Counted from the stretch's first letter, positions 41,877 to 50,362 are shown. The stretch: 64,000 nt of DNA from JBJMHZ01 sp045807125 (GCA_045807125.1 JBJMHZ010000049.1:62001-126000); one strand, 5' to 3'. Numbers and translations: made by a program. Notes: generated from the sequence alone by a model not told the origin.

Positions 41877-43301
41877 TCACCGGCCGTAGACGGTACGGCC
41901 GGGCAGCTCCTCCTTGGACAGCCGCCTCGTGAGGTAGAGGCCCTCCATGGCGAACTCGACACCCGACGCCGCCAGGCCGGGCGAGTCGGCGCCCTCGATC
42001 CCGAGCCGCTGGAGGATCTTGGCGAGCCCGGGCACCGGGCCGAGCCGGTGCAGCAGCTCGCCGGCCGGCACCAGGTCGCCGGTCTCGACGGTGGCCTCCT
42101 CGGCGAAGCGCTCCAGCAGGCCGCTGAGGTCGGCGCCGGCCAGGCGGGCGCGGAACGTCTCGGCCACCGAGCGGCGCAGCAGGTGGACGAGCACCTCGAG
42201 CTCGCGCCCCTCCTCGTTGGCCTCGAACTCGACCTTGCCCCTCGCCACGGGGACCACGGCCGGCAGGTCGCAGACCCGCGCGACCGCCGTCTCCTCGCCG
42301 GTGAGCGCGGCGCGGCGCACGGCCGACGCAGCCACCGTCTCGGCTGCCGACACGGCGAAGCGCGCAGAGACGCCGGAGCGGGTGTCGACCGCCGGTGACT
42401 CGCGCACCAGCCTGGTGAAGCGGGCCAGCGCCTCCAGGAGGTGATCGGGGACGACCGCCGACACGGCGGTCTCGCCCCAGTGCAGCACCGCCTCCTGGCG
42501 GATCAGGGCCAGCTCGTCCTCGAGCCGCAGCGGGTAGTGGGTGCGGACCTCCGCGCCGAAGCGGTCCTTCAGCGGGGTGATGATCCGCCCGCGGTTGGTG
42601 TAGTCCTCCGGGTTGGCCGAGGCGACCAGCAGCAGGTCGAGCGGGAGCCGCAGCGCGTAGCCGCGCACCTGGATGTCGCGCTCCTCCAGCACGTTGAGCA
42701 GCGACACCTGGATGCGTTCGGCGAGGTCGGGCAGCTCGTTGATGCTGAAGATGCCGCGGTTGGTGCGCGGCACCAGCCCGTAGTGCACGGTCTCCGGGTC
42801 GCCGAGCTGCCGCCCCTCCGCCACCTTGATGGGGTCGATGTCACCGATGAGGTCACCGACGCTCGTGTCGGGCGTGGCGAGCTTCTCGCCGTACCGGTCG
42901 CCCCTGTGCTTCCACGCGACCGCGGTCGACTCGCCGTGCTCGGCGACGAGCCGCTGGCAGCGGGTGCACACCGGCGCGTACGGGTGATCGTTGATCTCGC
43001 AGCCGGCGACGACAGGGGTCCACTCGTCGAGGAGGCTGATGAGGGTGCGGATCAGCCGGGTCTTGCCCTGCCCGCGCTCGCCCAGCAGCACCAGGTCGTG
43101 ACCGGCGAGCAGCGCGCGCTCCAGCTGGGGCAGCACCGTCTCGCCGAAGCCGACGATGCCGGGGAAGCGGTCGTCACCGGCCGTCAGCGCGTGGAGCAGG
43201 TTGTCGCGCAGCTCCGCCTTCACCGGCTTGTGCCGGTGGCCGGACGCGCGGAGCTCTCCGAGCGTGCTCGCGGCGGGGGCTGGGCCGGTCTCGACGGTCA
43301 T
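41877..43301 (-). CDS. MoxR/ChlI-like AAA+ ATPase (Rv0958-like)
   Basis: A 474-residue AAA+ ATPase. Walker A is GERGQGKTR (74-82), and a Walker-B-like IFSINELPDL and sensor-1-like LLLVASANPEDYTN follow. Between them is an insertion with C101, H106, C112 and C115 (CEINDHPYAPVCTRC) that could bind zinc. The C-terminal half is helical. ATG 43301 is chosen since the frame upstream is Arg/Pro-rich noise. It forms a two-gene unit with the VWA protein. The pair is chelatase-like in layout, but no cobalamin or chlorophyll gene lies near. Confidence 0.85.
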   Translation of the reverse strand: MTVETGPAPAASTLGELRASGHRHKPVKAELRDNLLHALTAGDDRFPGIVGFGETVLPQLERALLAGHDLVLLGERGQGKTRLIRTLISLLDEWTPVVAGCEINDHPYAPVCTRCQRLVAEHGESTAVAWKHRGDRYGEKLATPDTSVGDLIGDIDPIKVAEGRQLGDPETVHYGLVPRTNRGIFSINELPDLAERIQVSLLNVLEERDIQVRGYALRLPLDLLLVASANPEDYTNRGRIITPLKDRFGAEVRTHYPLRLEDELALIRQEAVLHWGETAVSAVVPDHLLEALARFTRLVRESPAVDTRSGVSARFAVSAAETVAASAVRRAALTGEETAVARVCDLPAVVPVARGKVEFEANEEGRELEVLVHLLRRSVAETFRARLAGADLSGLLERFAEEATVETGDLVPAGELLHRLGPVPGLAKILQRLGIEGADSPGLAASGVEFAMEGLYLTRRLSKEELPGRTVYGR

Positions 43302-43387
43302 CGGACGCTCACCGAAGTAGTCACCAGCCAACGCTACGCCCGGATTGCGCCTCCTGCGAGGCAAGGCCCGGTCGCGCGAACGCGCAC

Positions 43388-43403
43388 CCCAACAGCGGTT
43401 GGG
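43388..43403. promoter_or_regulatory. Inverted repeat in the AAA+/FIST divergent gap
   Basis: CCCAAC-AGCG-GTTGGG is a perfect 6-bp inverted repeat with a 4-nt centre, placed about 90 bp upstream of the AAA+ start. It may be an operator or a small hairpin. Confidence 0.3.
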
Positions 43404-43466
43404 CGACCGTTCCCGGCGTGCCGATGCAACCGTCGTATCCCGTCGGTTGGGTAGCCCCCACAATGC

Positions 43467-43510
43467 TCCGACAGGGCCCGGACAGGGCTCCGGCAGGGCT
43501 TCGGCAGGGC
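43467..43510. repeat. Four tandem 11-bp repeats upstream of the FIST gene
   Basis: Four consecutive 11-bp units (consensus TCCGGCAGGGC) run from 43467 to 43510, ending 40 bp before the GTG start of the FIST gene. One unit per helical turn is typical of repeated protein-binding sites, but slippage could also produce it. The rest of the 248-bp gap 43302-43549 holds the inverted repeat at 43388 and the ribosome binding site. Confidence 0.65.
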
Positions 43511-43549
43511 TCGGACGAGGCAAGCTCGAGGTGCGGAGGAGGTGAAGCA

Positions 43550-44740
43550 GTGACCCGCTTCGGCGACGGCCTCGCCGTGGACGCCGACCTCGACCGGGCG
43601 GCCGAGCGGGCGGTCGAGCAGGCGCTCGCCCCGCTGGACGGGGCGCCCGACCTGGTGTGCGTCTTCGCCTCGCCGGGGCCGGCCGGCGGCGCCGACGCCT
43701 CGGACCTCGAGCGCGCCGGTCGCCGGGCTGCCCTGCTCTGCTCGGGCGCGACGCTGATCGGCTGCAGCGCTCCCGGCGTGATAGGGGCCGGCCGCGGCGT
43801 CGAGGGGGCGACGGCGGTGAGCGCCTGGGCCGCCGTGCTGCCGGGCGCCCAGCTGCGCAGCTACCACCTCGAGGTGATCCGGCTGCCGGAGGGCATGGCG
43901 GTCATCGGCATGCCGGAGCGGGCCGCGGCCGACGAGGTGTCCCTGTTGCTCGCCGACCCGTACTCCTTCCCGGCCGACGGCTTCGTCCAGCAGGCCAACG
44001 AGGCGCTGCAGGGGCTGCCGCTCGTCGGCGGCCTCGCGACCGGCGCGCAGGGCCCGGGGTCGACGAGGCTGTTCATCGACGACCGGGTCGTCGACCGGGG
44101 AGCGGTCGGCGTGGTCATCGGCGGCGGGTCCGGCGCGTTCCCGATGGTGAGCCAGGGCTGCCGGCCGATCGGGCCGACGATGGTCGTGACGAGATCGGAC
44201 GGCAACGCCGTGCTCGAGCTCGCCGGGGTGCCGGCCCTCGCCAAGCTCCAGGAGATCGTCGACGGCCTCGACCCGCTCGACCAGGCACTGGTGAGCCAGG
44301 GCGTGCACTTCGGCATCGTGATGGACGAGTACGCCGAGGAGCACGAGCGCGGCGACTTCGTCGTACGGGGCGTCGTCGGCGCCGACCGCGACCGCGCCGC
44401 GCTGGTCATCTCCGACGTCGTGGACGTCGGGCGCACCGTCCGCTTCCAGGTGCGCGACGCGGGAGCGGCCGAGGACGACCTGCGCGACACCATCGCCAGG
44501 TCGCGCGCGCAGGGGCTCGGCCGGGTCGAGGGCGCGCTGCTGTTCGCCTGCGAGGGGCGCGGCTCGCAGCTGTTCGGCGACCCCGACCACGACGTGGTGG
44601 CCGTGCGCCGCTGGCTCGACACGGCGAGCGTCGCCGGGTTCCTCGCCGCCGGCGAGCTCGGGCCGGTGGCGGGGCGCAACCACGTGCACAGCCTCACCGC
44701 GTCGATGCTCGCCTTCCACCGGTCGCCGGCCGCGGGATGA
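43550..44740 (+). CDS. FIST domain sensory protein
   Basis: A 396-residue protein with FIST_N (about 20-215) and FIST_C (about 225-375) domains, with segments such as ALLCSGATLIGCSAPGVI, LPLVGGLATGAQGPG and ALLFACEGRGSQLFG. FIST proteins are thought to sense small ligands, perhaps amino acids, and are often fused or linked to signalling domains; here it stands alone. GTG 43550 has an excellent GGAGGAGGTG site. Its stop overlaps the start of the ROK gene (ATGA), so the two are coupled. Confidence 0.85.
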   Translation: MTRFGDGLAVDADLDRAAERAVEQALAPLDGAPDLVCVFASPGPAGGADASDLERAGRRAALLCSGATLIGCSAPGVIGAGRGVEGATAVSAWAAVLPGAQLRSYHLEVIRLPEGMAVIGMPERAAADEVSLLLADPYSFPADGFVQQANEALQGLPLVGGLATGAQGPGSTRLFIDDRVVDRGAVGVVIGGGSGAFPMVSQGCRPIGPTMVVTRSDGNAVLELAGVPALAKLQEIVDGLDPLDQALVSQGVHFGIVMDEYAEEHERGDFVVRGVVGADRDRAALVISDVVDVGRTVRFQVRDAGAAEDDLRDTIARSRAQGLGRVEGALLFACEGRGSQLFGDPDHDVVAVRRWLDTASVAGFLAAGELGPVAGRNHVHSLTASMLAFHRSPAAG

Positions 44741-45711
44741 GCGAGCCGCGGCCGGCGACCGGCGCGCCGGCGCACGCCCTCGCTCTCGACATCGGCGGCA
44801 CCAAGCTCGCCGCGGCGCTCGTCGACAGCGAGGGACGGGTGACCGCCGCGTCGCGGATCGCCACCCCCGCGACCGGCTCGGAAGCCGACGCCGAGTCCCT
44901 CTGGCGCACCGTCGAGGCGCTCGCCGCCGGCGCTCTCGCGGCCGCGGGCGACCCGCCGCTCGCGGGCGTCGGCGTCGGCTGCGGCGGCCCGATGAGCTGG
45001 CCGGCCGGTCTGGTGTCGCCGCTGCGCATCCCGGCGTGGCGGGACTTCCCGCTTCGCGAGCGGGTCGCAGCCGCCTATCCGGGGCTCCCGGTGCGGTTGC
45101 ACAACGACGCGTCGTGCCTCACCGCCGGCGAGCACTGGCGCGGTGCAGGGCGCGGTCGCGACCACGTGCTCGGCATGGTGGTCTCGACCGGCGTCGGCGG
45201 GGGACTGGTCCTCGGCGGCCGGCTCGCCGACGGCGCGACCGGCAACGCGGGCCACATCGGGCACGTCGTGGTCGACCCGGACGGGCCGCCGTGCGCCTGT
45301 GGGGGCACCGGCTGCCTGGAGGCCGTCGCCCGCGGCCCGGCCGCGCTCGCCTGGGCACGGGACAACGGGTGGGCCGCCGCGCCCGGTGCGGGCGGCGCCG
45401 AGCTGGTCGCCGATGCCGACCGTGGCCACCCGGTCGCGGCGGCGGCCCTCGCCAGGGCCGGCCGCGCGCTCGGCATCGCGATCGCCTCGGCCGTGGCGCT
45501 GCTCGACGTCGAGGTCGTGGCGATCGGCGGCGGGCTGGTGCAGGCTGGGCGATGGCTCCTCGACCCCCTCGAGGAGGCCTACCGCTCGTACGCGCGGCTC
45601 GACTTCGCCAGGGAGGTGCCCGTGGTCGCGGCCGCGCTGGGGCAGCAGGCCGGCCTGGTGGGCGCGGCCGCGCTCGTCCACCGGGGCGAGCGGTACTGGT
45701 CGGCCGGCTGA
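44737..45711 (+). CDS. ROK-family sugar kinase
   Basis: A 324-residue ROK protein. The phosphate motif DIGGTKLAAAL is near the N-terminus, and the zinc motif GHIGHVVVDPDGP followed by CACGGTGCLE is complete (H plus three Cys). There is no N-terminal helix-turn-helix, so it should be a kinase (glucokinase or similar) and not a repressor. It is translationally coupled to the FIST gene. Substrate: glucose or another hexose by family, not provable here. Confidence 0.85.
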   Translation: MSEPRPATGAPAHALALDIGGTKLAAALVDSEGRVTAASRIATPATGSEADAESLWRTVEALAAGALAAAGDPPLAGVGVGCGGPMSWPAGLVSPLRIPAWRDFPLRERVAAAYPGLPVRLHNDASCLTAGEHWRGAGRGRDHVLGMVVSTGVGGGLVLGGRLADGATGNAGHIGHVVVDPDGPPCACGGTGCLEAVARGPAALAWARDNGWAAAPGAGGAELVADADRGHPVAAAALARAGRALGIAIASAVALLDVEVVAIGGGLVQAGRWLLDPLEEAYRSYARLDFAREVPVVAAALGQQAGLVGAAALVHRGERYWSAG

Positions 45712-45750
45712 GGAGCCGCTGAGGAGCCGCTGAGGAGCCGCTGAGGAGGC
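45707..45750. repeat. Four tandem 11-bp repeats between ROK and TfoX-like genes
   Basis: Four units of 11 bp (GCTGAGGAGCC, the last differing at its end) run from the ROK stop codon to the TfoX-like ribosome binding site. The first contains the TGA stop; the last provides GAGGAGG for the next start. Expansion or loss of a unit would move the ribosome site without breaking a gene. Confidence 0.75.
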
Positions 45751-45754
45751 CGTC

Positions 45755-46117
45755 ATGCCGACGTTCCAGAAGTCCCCGCCGCAGCTCGTCGCGCGCTTCG
45801 ACCGGCTCGCCGGGCTCGTGCCGGAGGCGACGCGGCGGCCGATGTTCGGCTACCCGTCCTGCGTCATCGGCGGGCACATGTTCATGTCGTTGTTCCGGGA
45901 CTCGCTGGTCCTGCGGCTGGGCGAGGCCGATCGCCAGCGCTTCCAGGAGCAGTTCGGCGCGACGCCGTTCGAGCCCATGCCGGGGCGGCCGATGACGGGG
46001 TACGTCGTGGTGCCGCCGTCCCTCGTCGACAGCGACGGCGTGCAGGAGTGGGTCGAGCGCGCCTGCGCGAGCGCCCGCGCGCTGCCGCCCAAGCAGCCGA
46101 AGAAGAAGAGGGCCTGA
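45755..46117 (+). CDS. TfoX/Sxy N-terminal domain protein
   Basis: A 120-residue protein matching the TfoX N-terminal domain: RRPMFGYPSCVIGGHMFMSLF, then LVLRLGEADRQRF and MPGRPMTGYVVVP. The C-terminus is lysine-rich (KQPKKKRA). Single-domain relatives are widespread in bacteria without natural competence; their function is unknown. The ATG at 45755 follows the 11-bp repeat array, which supplies its ribosome binding site. Confidence 0.85.
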   Translation: MPTFQKSPPQLVARFDRLAGLVPEATRRPMFGYPSCVIGGHMFMSLFRDSLVLRLGEADRQRFQEQFGATPFEPMPGRPMTGYVVVPPSLVDSDGVQEWVERACASARALPPKQPKKKRA

Positions 46118-46292
46118 GCACGACCGCGGCGGTGATCGTTGCCGGCGAGCGAGGATTCACGGCGACGATATGTCCTTGCTACCCGAATGATCCCCCCGGC
46201 TTTGCCGTCCCGTGACCGCTTTGGGCCGATGCCTTTTCCTCCCGCCCGTTGTGGCTGCCCGGCACGTCCGAAAGGCTGACCAATTGCACGAA

Positions 46293-46346
46293 CGCTGCGA
46301 CGGCCGGTCGTCGTGGCGCACCGGGGACGGGCGGGTCACTCCGCCC
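46293..46346 (+). promoter_or_regulatory. Structured leader of the secreted-protein gene
   Basis: Two dyads precede the ribosome site: CGACGGCC/GGTCGTCG (46298-46313, extended by CGC and GCG on the flanks) and a hairpin GGGCGG-GTCACT-CCGCCC (46329-46346). They lie 15-70 nt before the start and could control translation or act as an operator. I cannot match them to a known riboswitch. The rest of the 243-bp gap from 46118 shows no gene. Confidence 0.35.
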
Positions 46347-46360
46347 AGGGAGGTCCTATC

Positions 46361-48751
46361 GTGAAACTCAGACCACGCCTTTCCGCCGCGCTCGCGCTCG
46401 TGACGAGCGCGGCGGCCGCGTCGGTGTTCGCGCTGGCCCCATCGGCAGCTGCCTCGTCGACGACGACGACCGCCGGCAACCCGCACCAGAGCTCTGACTC
46501 CGGCCCAGCCGTCTACCAGGACATCTCCAAGCCGCTGCGCGACATGCCGCCGAAGGCGGGCGCCCAGTCCAAGAAGCCGGTCGAGGACATGGACCGGATG
46601 CCGCAGGCGCAGTCGGCCACGGTGACCGACCCCGTCGTGCAGTCGAGCGCGAGCCCGCTGACCCCGACCCCCTCGACGAGCTTCGAGGGCCTCGGCGCCG
46701 GCATCTCGGGCTTCAGCGTCACGGGCGTGCCGCCGGACCCGAACTCGGCGGTCGGCGCCACCCAGGTCGTCGAGATCGTCAACACCAGCTTCGCGGTGTT
46801 CAACAAGACCGGCGGGATCCTGTACGGCCCCGCCGCGACCAACACGCTGTGGAGCGGCTTCGGCGGCTTCTGCCAGTCGACCAACGACGGTGACGGCGTG
46901 GTGCGCTACGACCGCGCGGCGGCTCGCTGGGTCATCACCCAGTTCGCCAACGTGCGCTCGACGAGCGGGCCCTACAACGAGTGCGTCGCGGTCTCGCAGA
47001 CGAGCGACGCGACGGGCGCGTACTACCGCTACGCCTTCCAGTACACGAACTTCCCGGACTACCCCAAGCTGTCGGTGTGGCCGGACGCGTACTACGTCAC
47101 CTACAACCTGTTCAACAGCGCCGGCACGACGTTCCTCGGCTCCGAGGACTGCGCGATGAACCGATCGGCCATGCTGACCGGTGCGACCGCGAGCCAGCAG
47201 TGCTTCACGACCAGCACGTCGTTCGGTGGCCTGCTGCCGGCGGACGTCGACAGCGCGACCGCGCCCCCGGCCGGTGAGCCCAACCTCGTCGTGGCCATCG
47301 GAACGACGAGCACGACGCTGGCGTACTGGAAGCTCCACGTCGACTGGACGACGCCGGCCAACTCCACGTTCACCGGTCCGACCAACCTCACGGTCGCGTC
47401 GTACGCGCAAGCCTGCGGTGGCGGCACCTGCATCCCGCAAGCGGGGACTACCCAGCAGCTGGACTCGCTGGCCGATCGGTTGATGTTCCGTCTCGCCTAC
47501 CGCAACTTCGGCAACCACGAATCGTTCGTCGTCACCCACTCGGTCACCGCCGGCACGTCGACCGGCGTTCGGTGGTACGAGCTGCGGCTGTCCGGCGGCA
47601 ACCCGACCGTCTTCCAGCAGGGCACGTTCGCGCCCGACTCCAACTACCGCTGGATGCCCAGCGCGGCCATGGACCAGTCCGGCGACATCGCGGTCGGTTA
47701 CTCGGTGTCGAGCTCGTCGCTCAACCCCGGCATCCGCTACGCCGGCCGGCTCTCGACCGACGCGGCGGGGACCCTCGCCCAGGGCGAGGCGACGCTGACC
47801 AACGGCACCGGCTCGCAGACGACGTACTCGCGCTGGGGCGACTACACCAGCATGAGCATCGACCCGAGCGACGACTGCACGTTCTGGTACACCGACGAGT
47901 ACCTGACGGCGACCGGCAACTTCAACTGGCACACCCGGATCGGGGCGTTCAAGTTCTCGCAGTGCGGCGGAACGACCGCGAACGACTTCTCGATCTCGGC
48001 GAGCCCGGCGTCCGGCACCGTGACGGCGGGTGGGTCGACGACGTCGACCATCTCGACCGCGACGACCTCGGGCACGGCGCAGACCGTGTCGCTGTCGGCG
48101 AGCGGGCTGCCGAGCGGCGCCAGCGCGTCGTTCTCGCCGGCATCGGTGACCTCGGGCGGCTCGTCCACGATGACGATCTCGACCTCGTCGACCACCCCTG
48201 CCGGGACGTACTCGATCACCGTCACGGGCACCGGCACGTCGGCGACGCACTCGACGTCGTACAGCCTGACGGTCAACGGGACGGGCGGCTGCGCCAGCCC
48301 CGGCCAGAAGCTGGGCAATCCCGGCTTCGAGACCGGTACCGCGTCGCCGTGGACGGCCTCGGCCGGCGTGATCGACAACTCGACGGCCGAGCCGGCGCAC
48401 TCCGGGTCCTGGAAGGCGTGGCTGGACGGGTACGGGACCACGCACACCGACACCTTGAGCCAGTCGGTGACCATCCCGGCCGGGTGCACCAGCTACACGC
48501 TGTCGTTCTGGTTGCACATCGACACCGCCGAGACGACCACCACCACGCAGTTCGACAAGCTGACGGTGCAGATCGGCACGACGACGCTGGCGACGTACTC
48601 GAACCTGAACCACAACACCGGGTACGCGCAGAAGTCGTTCAACGTGGCCTCGTTCGCGGGCCAGACGGTGACGGTGAAGTTCACCGGCACCGAGGACTCC
48701 TCGCTGCAGACGTCGTTCGTCATCGACGACACGGCGCTCAATGTCAGCTGA
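46361..48751 (+). CDS. Secreted beta-propeller-like protein with Ig-like and C-terminal jelly-roll domains
   Basis: A 796-residue exported protein. Signal peptide: about 1-32, MKLRPRLSAALALV onward, ending SAAA. Residues about 110-535 form a repeated Trp/Tyr-rich domain probably folding as a beta-propeller (YDRAAARWVITQF and FPDYPKLSVWPDAYY). Residues about 540-640 are a Ser/Thr-rich Ig-like domain (SGLPSGASASFSPASVTSGG). Residues 644-796 are a beta-sandwich often found at the end of secreted actinobacterial proteases, with a probable disulfide C644-C709. No protease motif is visible. GTG 46361 has an AGGGAGG site. The next gene is a free-standing copy of the last domain. Confidence 0.75.
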   Translation: MKLRPRLSAALALVTSAAAASVFALAPSAAASSTTTTAGNPHQSSDSGPAVYQDISKPLRDMPPKAGAQSKKPVEDMDRMPQAQSATVTDPVVQSSASPLTPTPSTSFEGLGAGISGFSVTGVPPDPNSAVGATQVVEIVNTSFAVFNKTGGILYGPAATNTLWSGFGGFCQSTNDGDGVVRYDRAAARWVITQFANVRSTSGPYNECVAVSQTSDATGAYYRYAFQYTNFPDYPKLSVWPDAYYVTYNLFNSAGTTFLGSEDCAMNRSAMLTGATASQQCFTTSTSFGGLLPADVDSATAPPAGEPNLVVAIGTTSTTLAYWKLHVDWTTPANSTFTGPTNLTVASYAQACGGGTCIPQAGTTQQLDSLADRLMFRLAYRNFGNHESFVVTHSVTAGTSTGVRWYELRLSGGNPTVFQQGTFAPDSNYRWMPSAAMDQSGDIAVGYSVSSSSLNPGIRYAGRLSTDAAGTLAQGEATLTNGTGSQTTYSRWGDYTSMSIDPSDDCTFWYTDEYLTATGNFNWHTRIGAFKFSQCGGTTANDFSISASPASGTVTAGGSTTSTISTATTSGTAQTVSLSASGLPSGASASFSPASVTSGGSSTMTISTSSTTPAGTYSITVTGTGTSATHSTSYSLTVNGTGGCASPGQKLGNPGFETGTASPWTASAGVIDNSTAEPAHSGSWKAWLDGYGTTHTDTLSQSVTIPAGCTSYTLSFWLHIDTAETTTTTQFDKLTVQIGTTTLATYSNLNHNTGYAQKSFNVASFAGQTVTVKFTGTEDSSLQTSFVIDDTALNVS

Positions 48752-48787
48752 GAGAGCGAGCATGGTGAACTGAGCGATCGCACCACG

Positions 48788-48825
48788 CCAGTGGCCGGCC
48801 GGGGATCTCCTCGGCCGGCCACTGG
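48788..48825 (+). terminator. Strong 14-bp hairpin between the two secreted-protein genes
   Basis: A perfect 14-bp stem (48788-48801 and 48812-48825) with a 10-nt loop. No T-run follows, so it may be a weak terminator or an RNA-stability element rather than a full stop. It ends 23 bp before the next start codon, so the downstream gene may depend on read-through. Confidence 0.6.
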
Positions 48826-48847
48826 CCGTTCCGGAAGGAGCTTCATC

Positions 48848-49399
48848 ATGACGATCGGATCGCGCCGCGCGGCCGCCGTCGCCCTCGCCATGGTTGCGGC
48901 GACCGCCTCGTTGTCAGTGCCGGCCGCGGAGCCGGCCGCCGCGACGACGGCGAGCTGCACGGGTCAGCAGCTGCTCGGGAACCCCGGCTTCGAGACCGGC
49001 TACCCGGCGCCGTGGACCACGACCGGGCAGGTCGTGGGCGGGACGGCCCACTCCGGCAGCTACTCCGTCGTGCTCGGCGGCACGGTCAGCTCGACCCAGG
49101 CCTTGAGCCTGTCGGTGACCATTCCGGCCGGGTGCACGAGCGCCGTGCTGTCGTTCTGGCTGCACGTCGTGACGGACGAGACGACCACGACGACGGCGTA
49201 CGACACGCTGACGCTGAAGATCGGCACGACGACGGTGGCGAGCTACTCCAACCTCAACCACAACGCCGGATGGGTGCAGCGCTCGGCGAGCCTCACCGGG
49301 TTCGCGGGCCGGACGGTGCGTATCACGTTCACCGCCACGAACGACCCGTCGCTGCCGACGTGGTTCTACCTCGACGACATCACGCTGACCGTCAGCTGA
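48848..49399 (+). CDS. Secreted single-domain protein homologous to the preceding C-terminus
   Basis: A 183-residue exported protein. A signal peptide (about 1-32) is followed by one beta-sandwich domain. It aligns over its whole mature length with residues 644-796 of the upstream protein: LLGNPGFETG matches KLGNPGFETG, IPAGCTSAVLSFWLH matches IPAGCTSYTLSFWLH, and YSNLNHNAG matches YSNLNHNTG. It probably binds a ligand or carbohydrate outside the cell; this is inference. ATG 48848 has GGAAGGAG upstream. A duplication of a domain to a separate gene is the simplest origin. Confidence 0.75.
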   Translation: MTIGSRRAAAVALAMVAATASLSVPAAEPAAATTASCTGQQLLGNPGFETGYPAPWTTTGQVVGGTAHSGSYSVVLGGTVSSTQALSLSVTIPAGCTSAVLSFWLHVVTDETTTTTAYDTLTLKIGTTTVASYSNLNHNAGWVQRSASLTGFAGRTVRITFTATNDPSLPTWFYLDDITLTVS

Positions 49400-49414
49400 G
49401 CCCGCGGTCGTGGC

Positions 49415-50290
49415 TCAGCGCACGGCGGCCGGCGCGCTCTGCACCTCGGCGACGAACCCGTCGATCTCCTCGGCCACCCGCTCCGGCCGCTCCTGCGGCA
49501 GCAGCCGGCCGCCGCCGACCGGCACCCACGCGGCACCGGCCAGCTCGGTGGCGAGCCGCCGGCCGTACGCGGTCGAGTGCACGTGGTCGTCCTCGCCCCA
49601 CAGCACCAGCGCGGGGGGCGGCTCCGCGACCACCAGCCGCCAGGCCGCCTCGACGGCCGTCATGTCGACGGCCTTGGTGAAGGCGATCAGCCCGCGCGGG
49701 CCCTCCCCGTGCAGCAGCGGCGCGAGATGGCGGTCGATCGCGCTCGGCGGGACGTCGGCCCGCAGCGCCCGGCCGATCGCCCGCCGGGCGAGCCCGGGCG
49801 AGAGCCCGAGCGCGGCGAGGTAGGCCGTCCGCACGCCGGGCAGCGTCAGCGGAAGCACCGAGGGGGTCGGCCAGCCGCTGGCATGCACCGGCGAGCTCAT
49901 GAGGACCAGCCCGGCCACCCGCTCCCGCCGGACGGCGCACATGTGGGCCGCGATCGCGCCGCCGAGGTCGTGCCCCACCAGCACCACCTGGTCGAGGCCG
50001 AGGTCGTCGGCGAGCAGCCACAGGCGCCTGGCCTGGGTCGCCAGGTCGTACCCGGTGCGCGCCGGCCGCTCCGAGCGGCCGAGGCCGAGCAGGTCTGGCG
50101 CGAGCAGCCGGTGGTCGTGCCCGAGGTCGCGCATCACGTCGTGCCAGAGGTAGGACGACGTCGGCAGCCCGTGCAGCATCAGCAGCGCGGGGCGGGGGCG
50201 TCCAGGGTCGTCGCGCCCGTGCCGCACGAAGTGCAGCCGAACGCCGTCGACGATGCGGTCCTCGCCCGGTAGTGGGTGCCGGTCATGCAT
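49415..50290 (-). CDS. Epoxide-hydrolase/dehalogenase-like alpha/beta hydrolase with altered catalytic site
   Basis: A 291-residue alpha/beta hydrolase. An HGLPTSSYLW segment forms the oxyanion hole and the nucleophile is an aspartate (D108 in VGHDLGG), which is characteristic of epoxide hydrolases and haloalkane dehalogenases. The acid is in WGEDDHV (D234 or D235). The C-terminal motif, normally GH before LPQERPE, reads GRLLPQERPE, so the catalytic histidine appears replaced by R262. If so, the enzyme may form the ester intermediate but not release it. No other gene of a pathway is beside it. It is divergent from ilvA with a 78-bp gap. Confidence 0.8.
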   Translation of the reverse strand: MHDRHPLPGEDRIVDGVRLHFVRHGRDDPGRPRPALLMLHGLPTSSYLWHDVMRDLGHDHRLLAPDLLGLGRSERPARTGYDLATQARRLWLLADDLGLDQVVLVGHDLGGAIAAHMCAVRRERVAGLVLMSSPVHASGWPTPSVLPLTLPGVRTAYLAALGLSPGLARRAIGRALRADVPPSAIDRHLAPLLHGEGPRGLIAFTKAVDMTAVEAAWRLVVAEPPPALVLWGEDDHVHSTAYGRRLATELAGAAWVPVGGGRLLPQERPERVAEEIDGFVAEVQSAPAAVR

Positions 50291-50356
50291 GCGGTGACCC
50301 TACGTCCGACGGGGCGGGGACTGCCAACCGGTCCAGCGGGGCGGCCGGTCACCTGC

Positions 50357-50362
50357 CACACT
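50357..50362 (+). promoter_or_regulatory. Candidate -10 box for leaderless ilvA
   Basis: CACACT lies 6 nt before ATG 50369, the same hexamer and distance as before the Rrf2 gene. It supports ATG 50369 over the upstream in-frame ATG near 50285. Confidence 0.35.

Noticed and set aside
46261..46346. A c-di-GMP (GEMM) riboswitch before the secreted-protein gene
   Set aside because: The conserved GGGACGCAAAGC-type core is absent; only generic dyads are seen.
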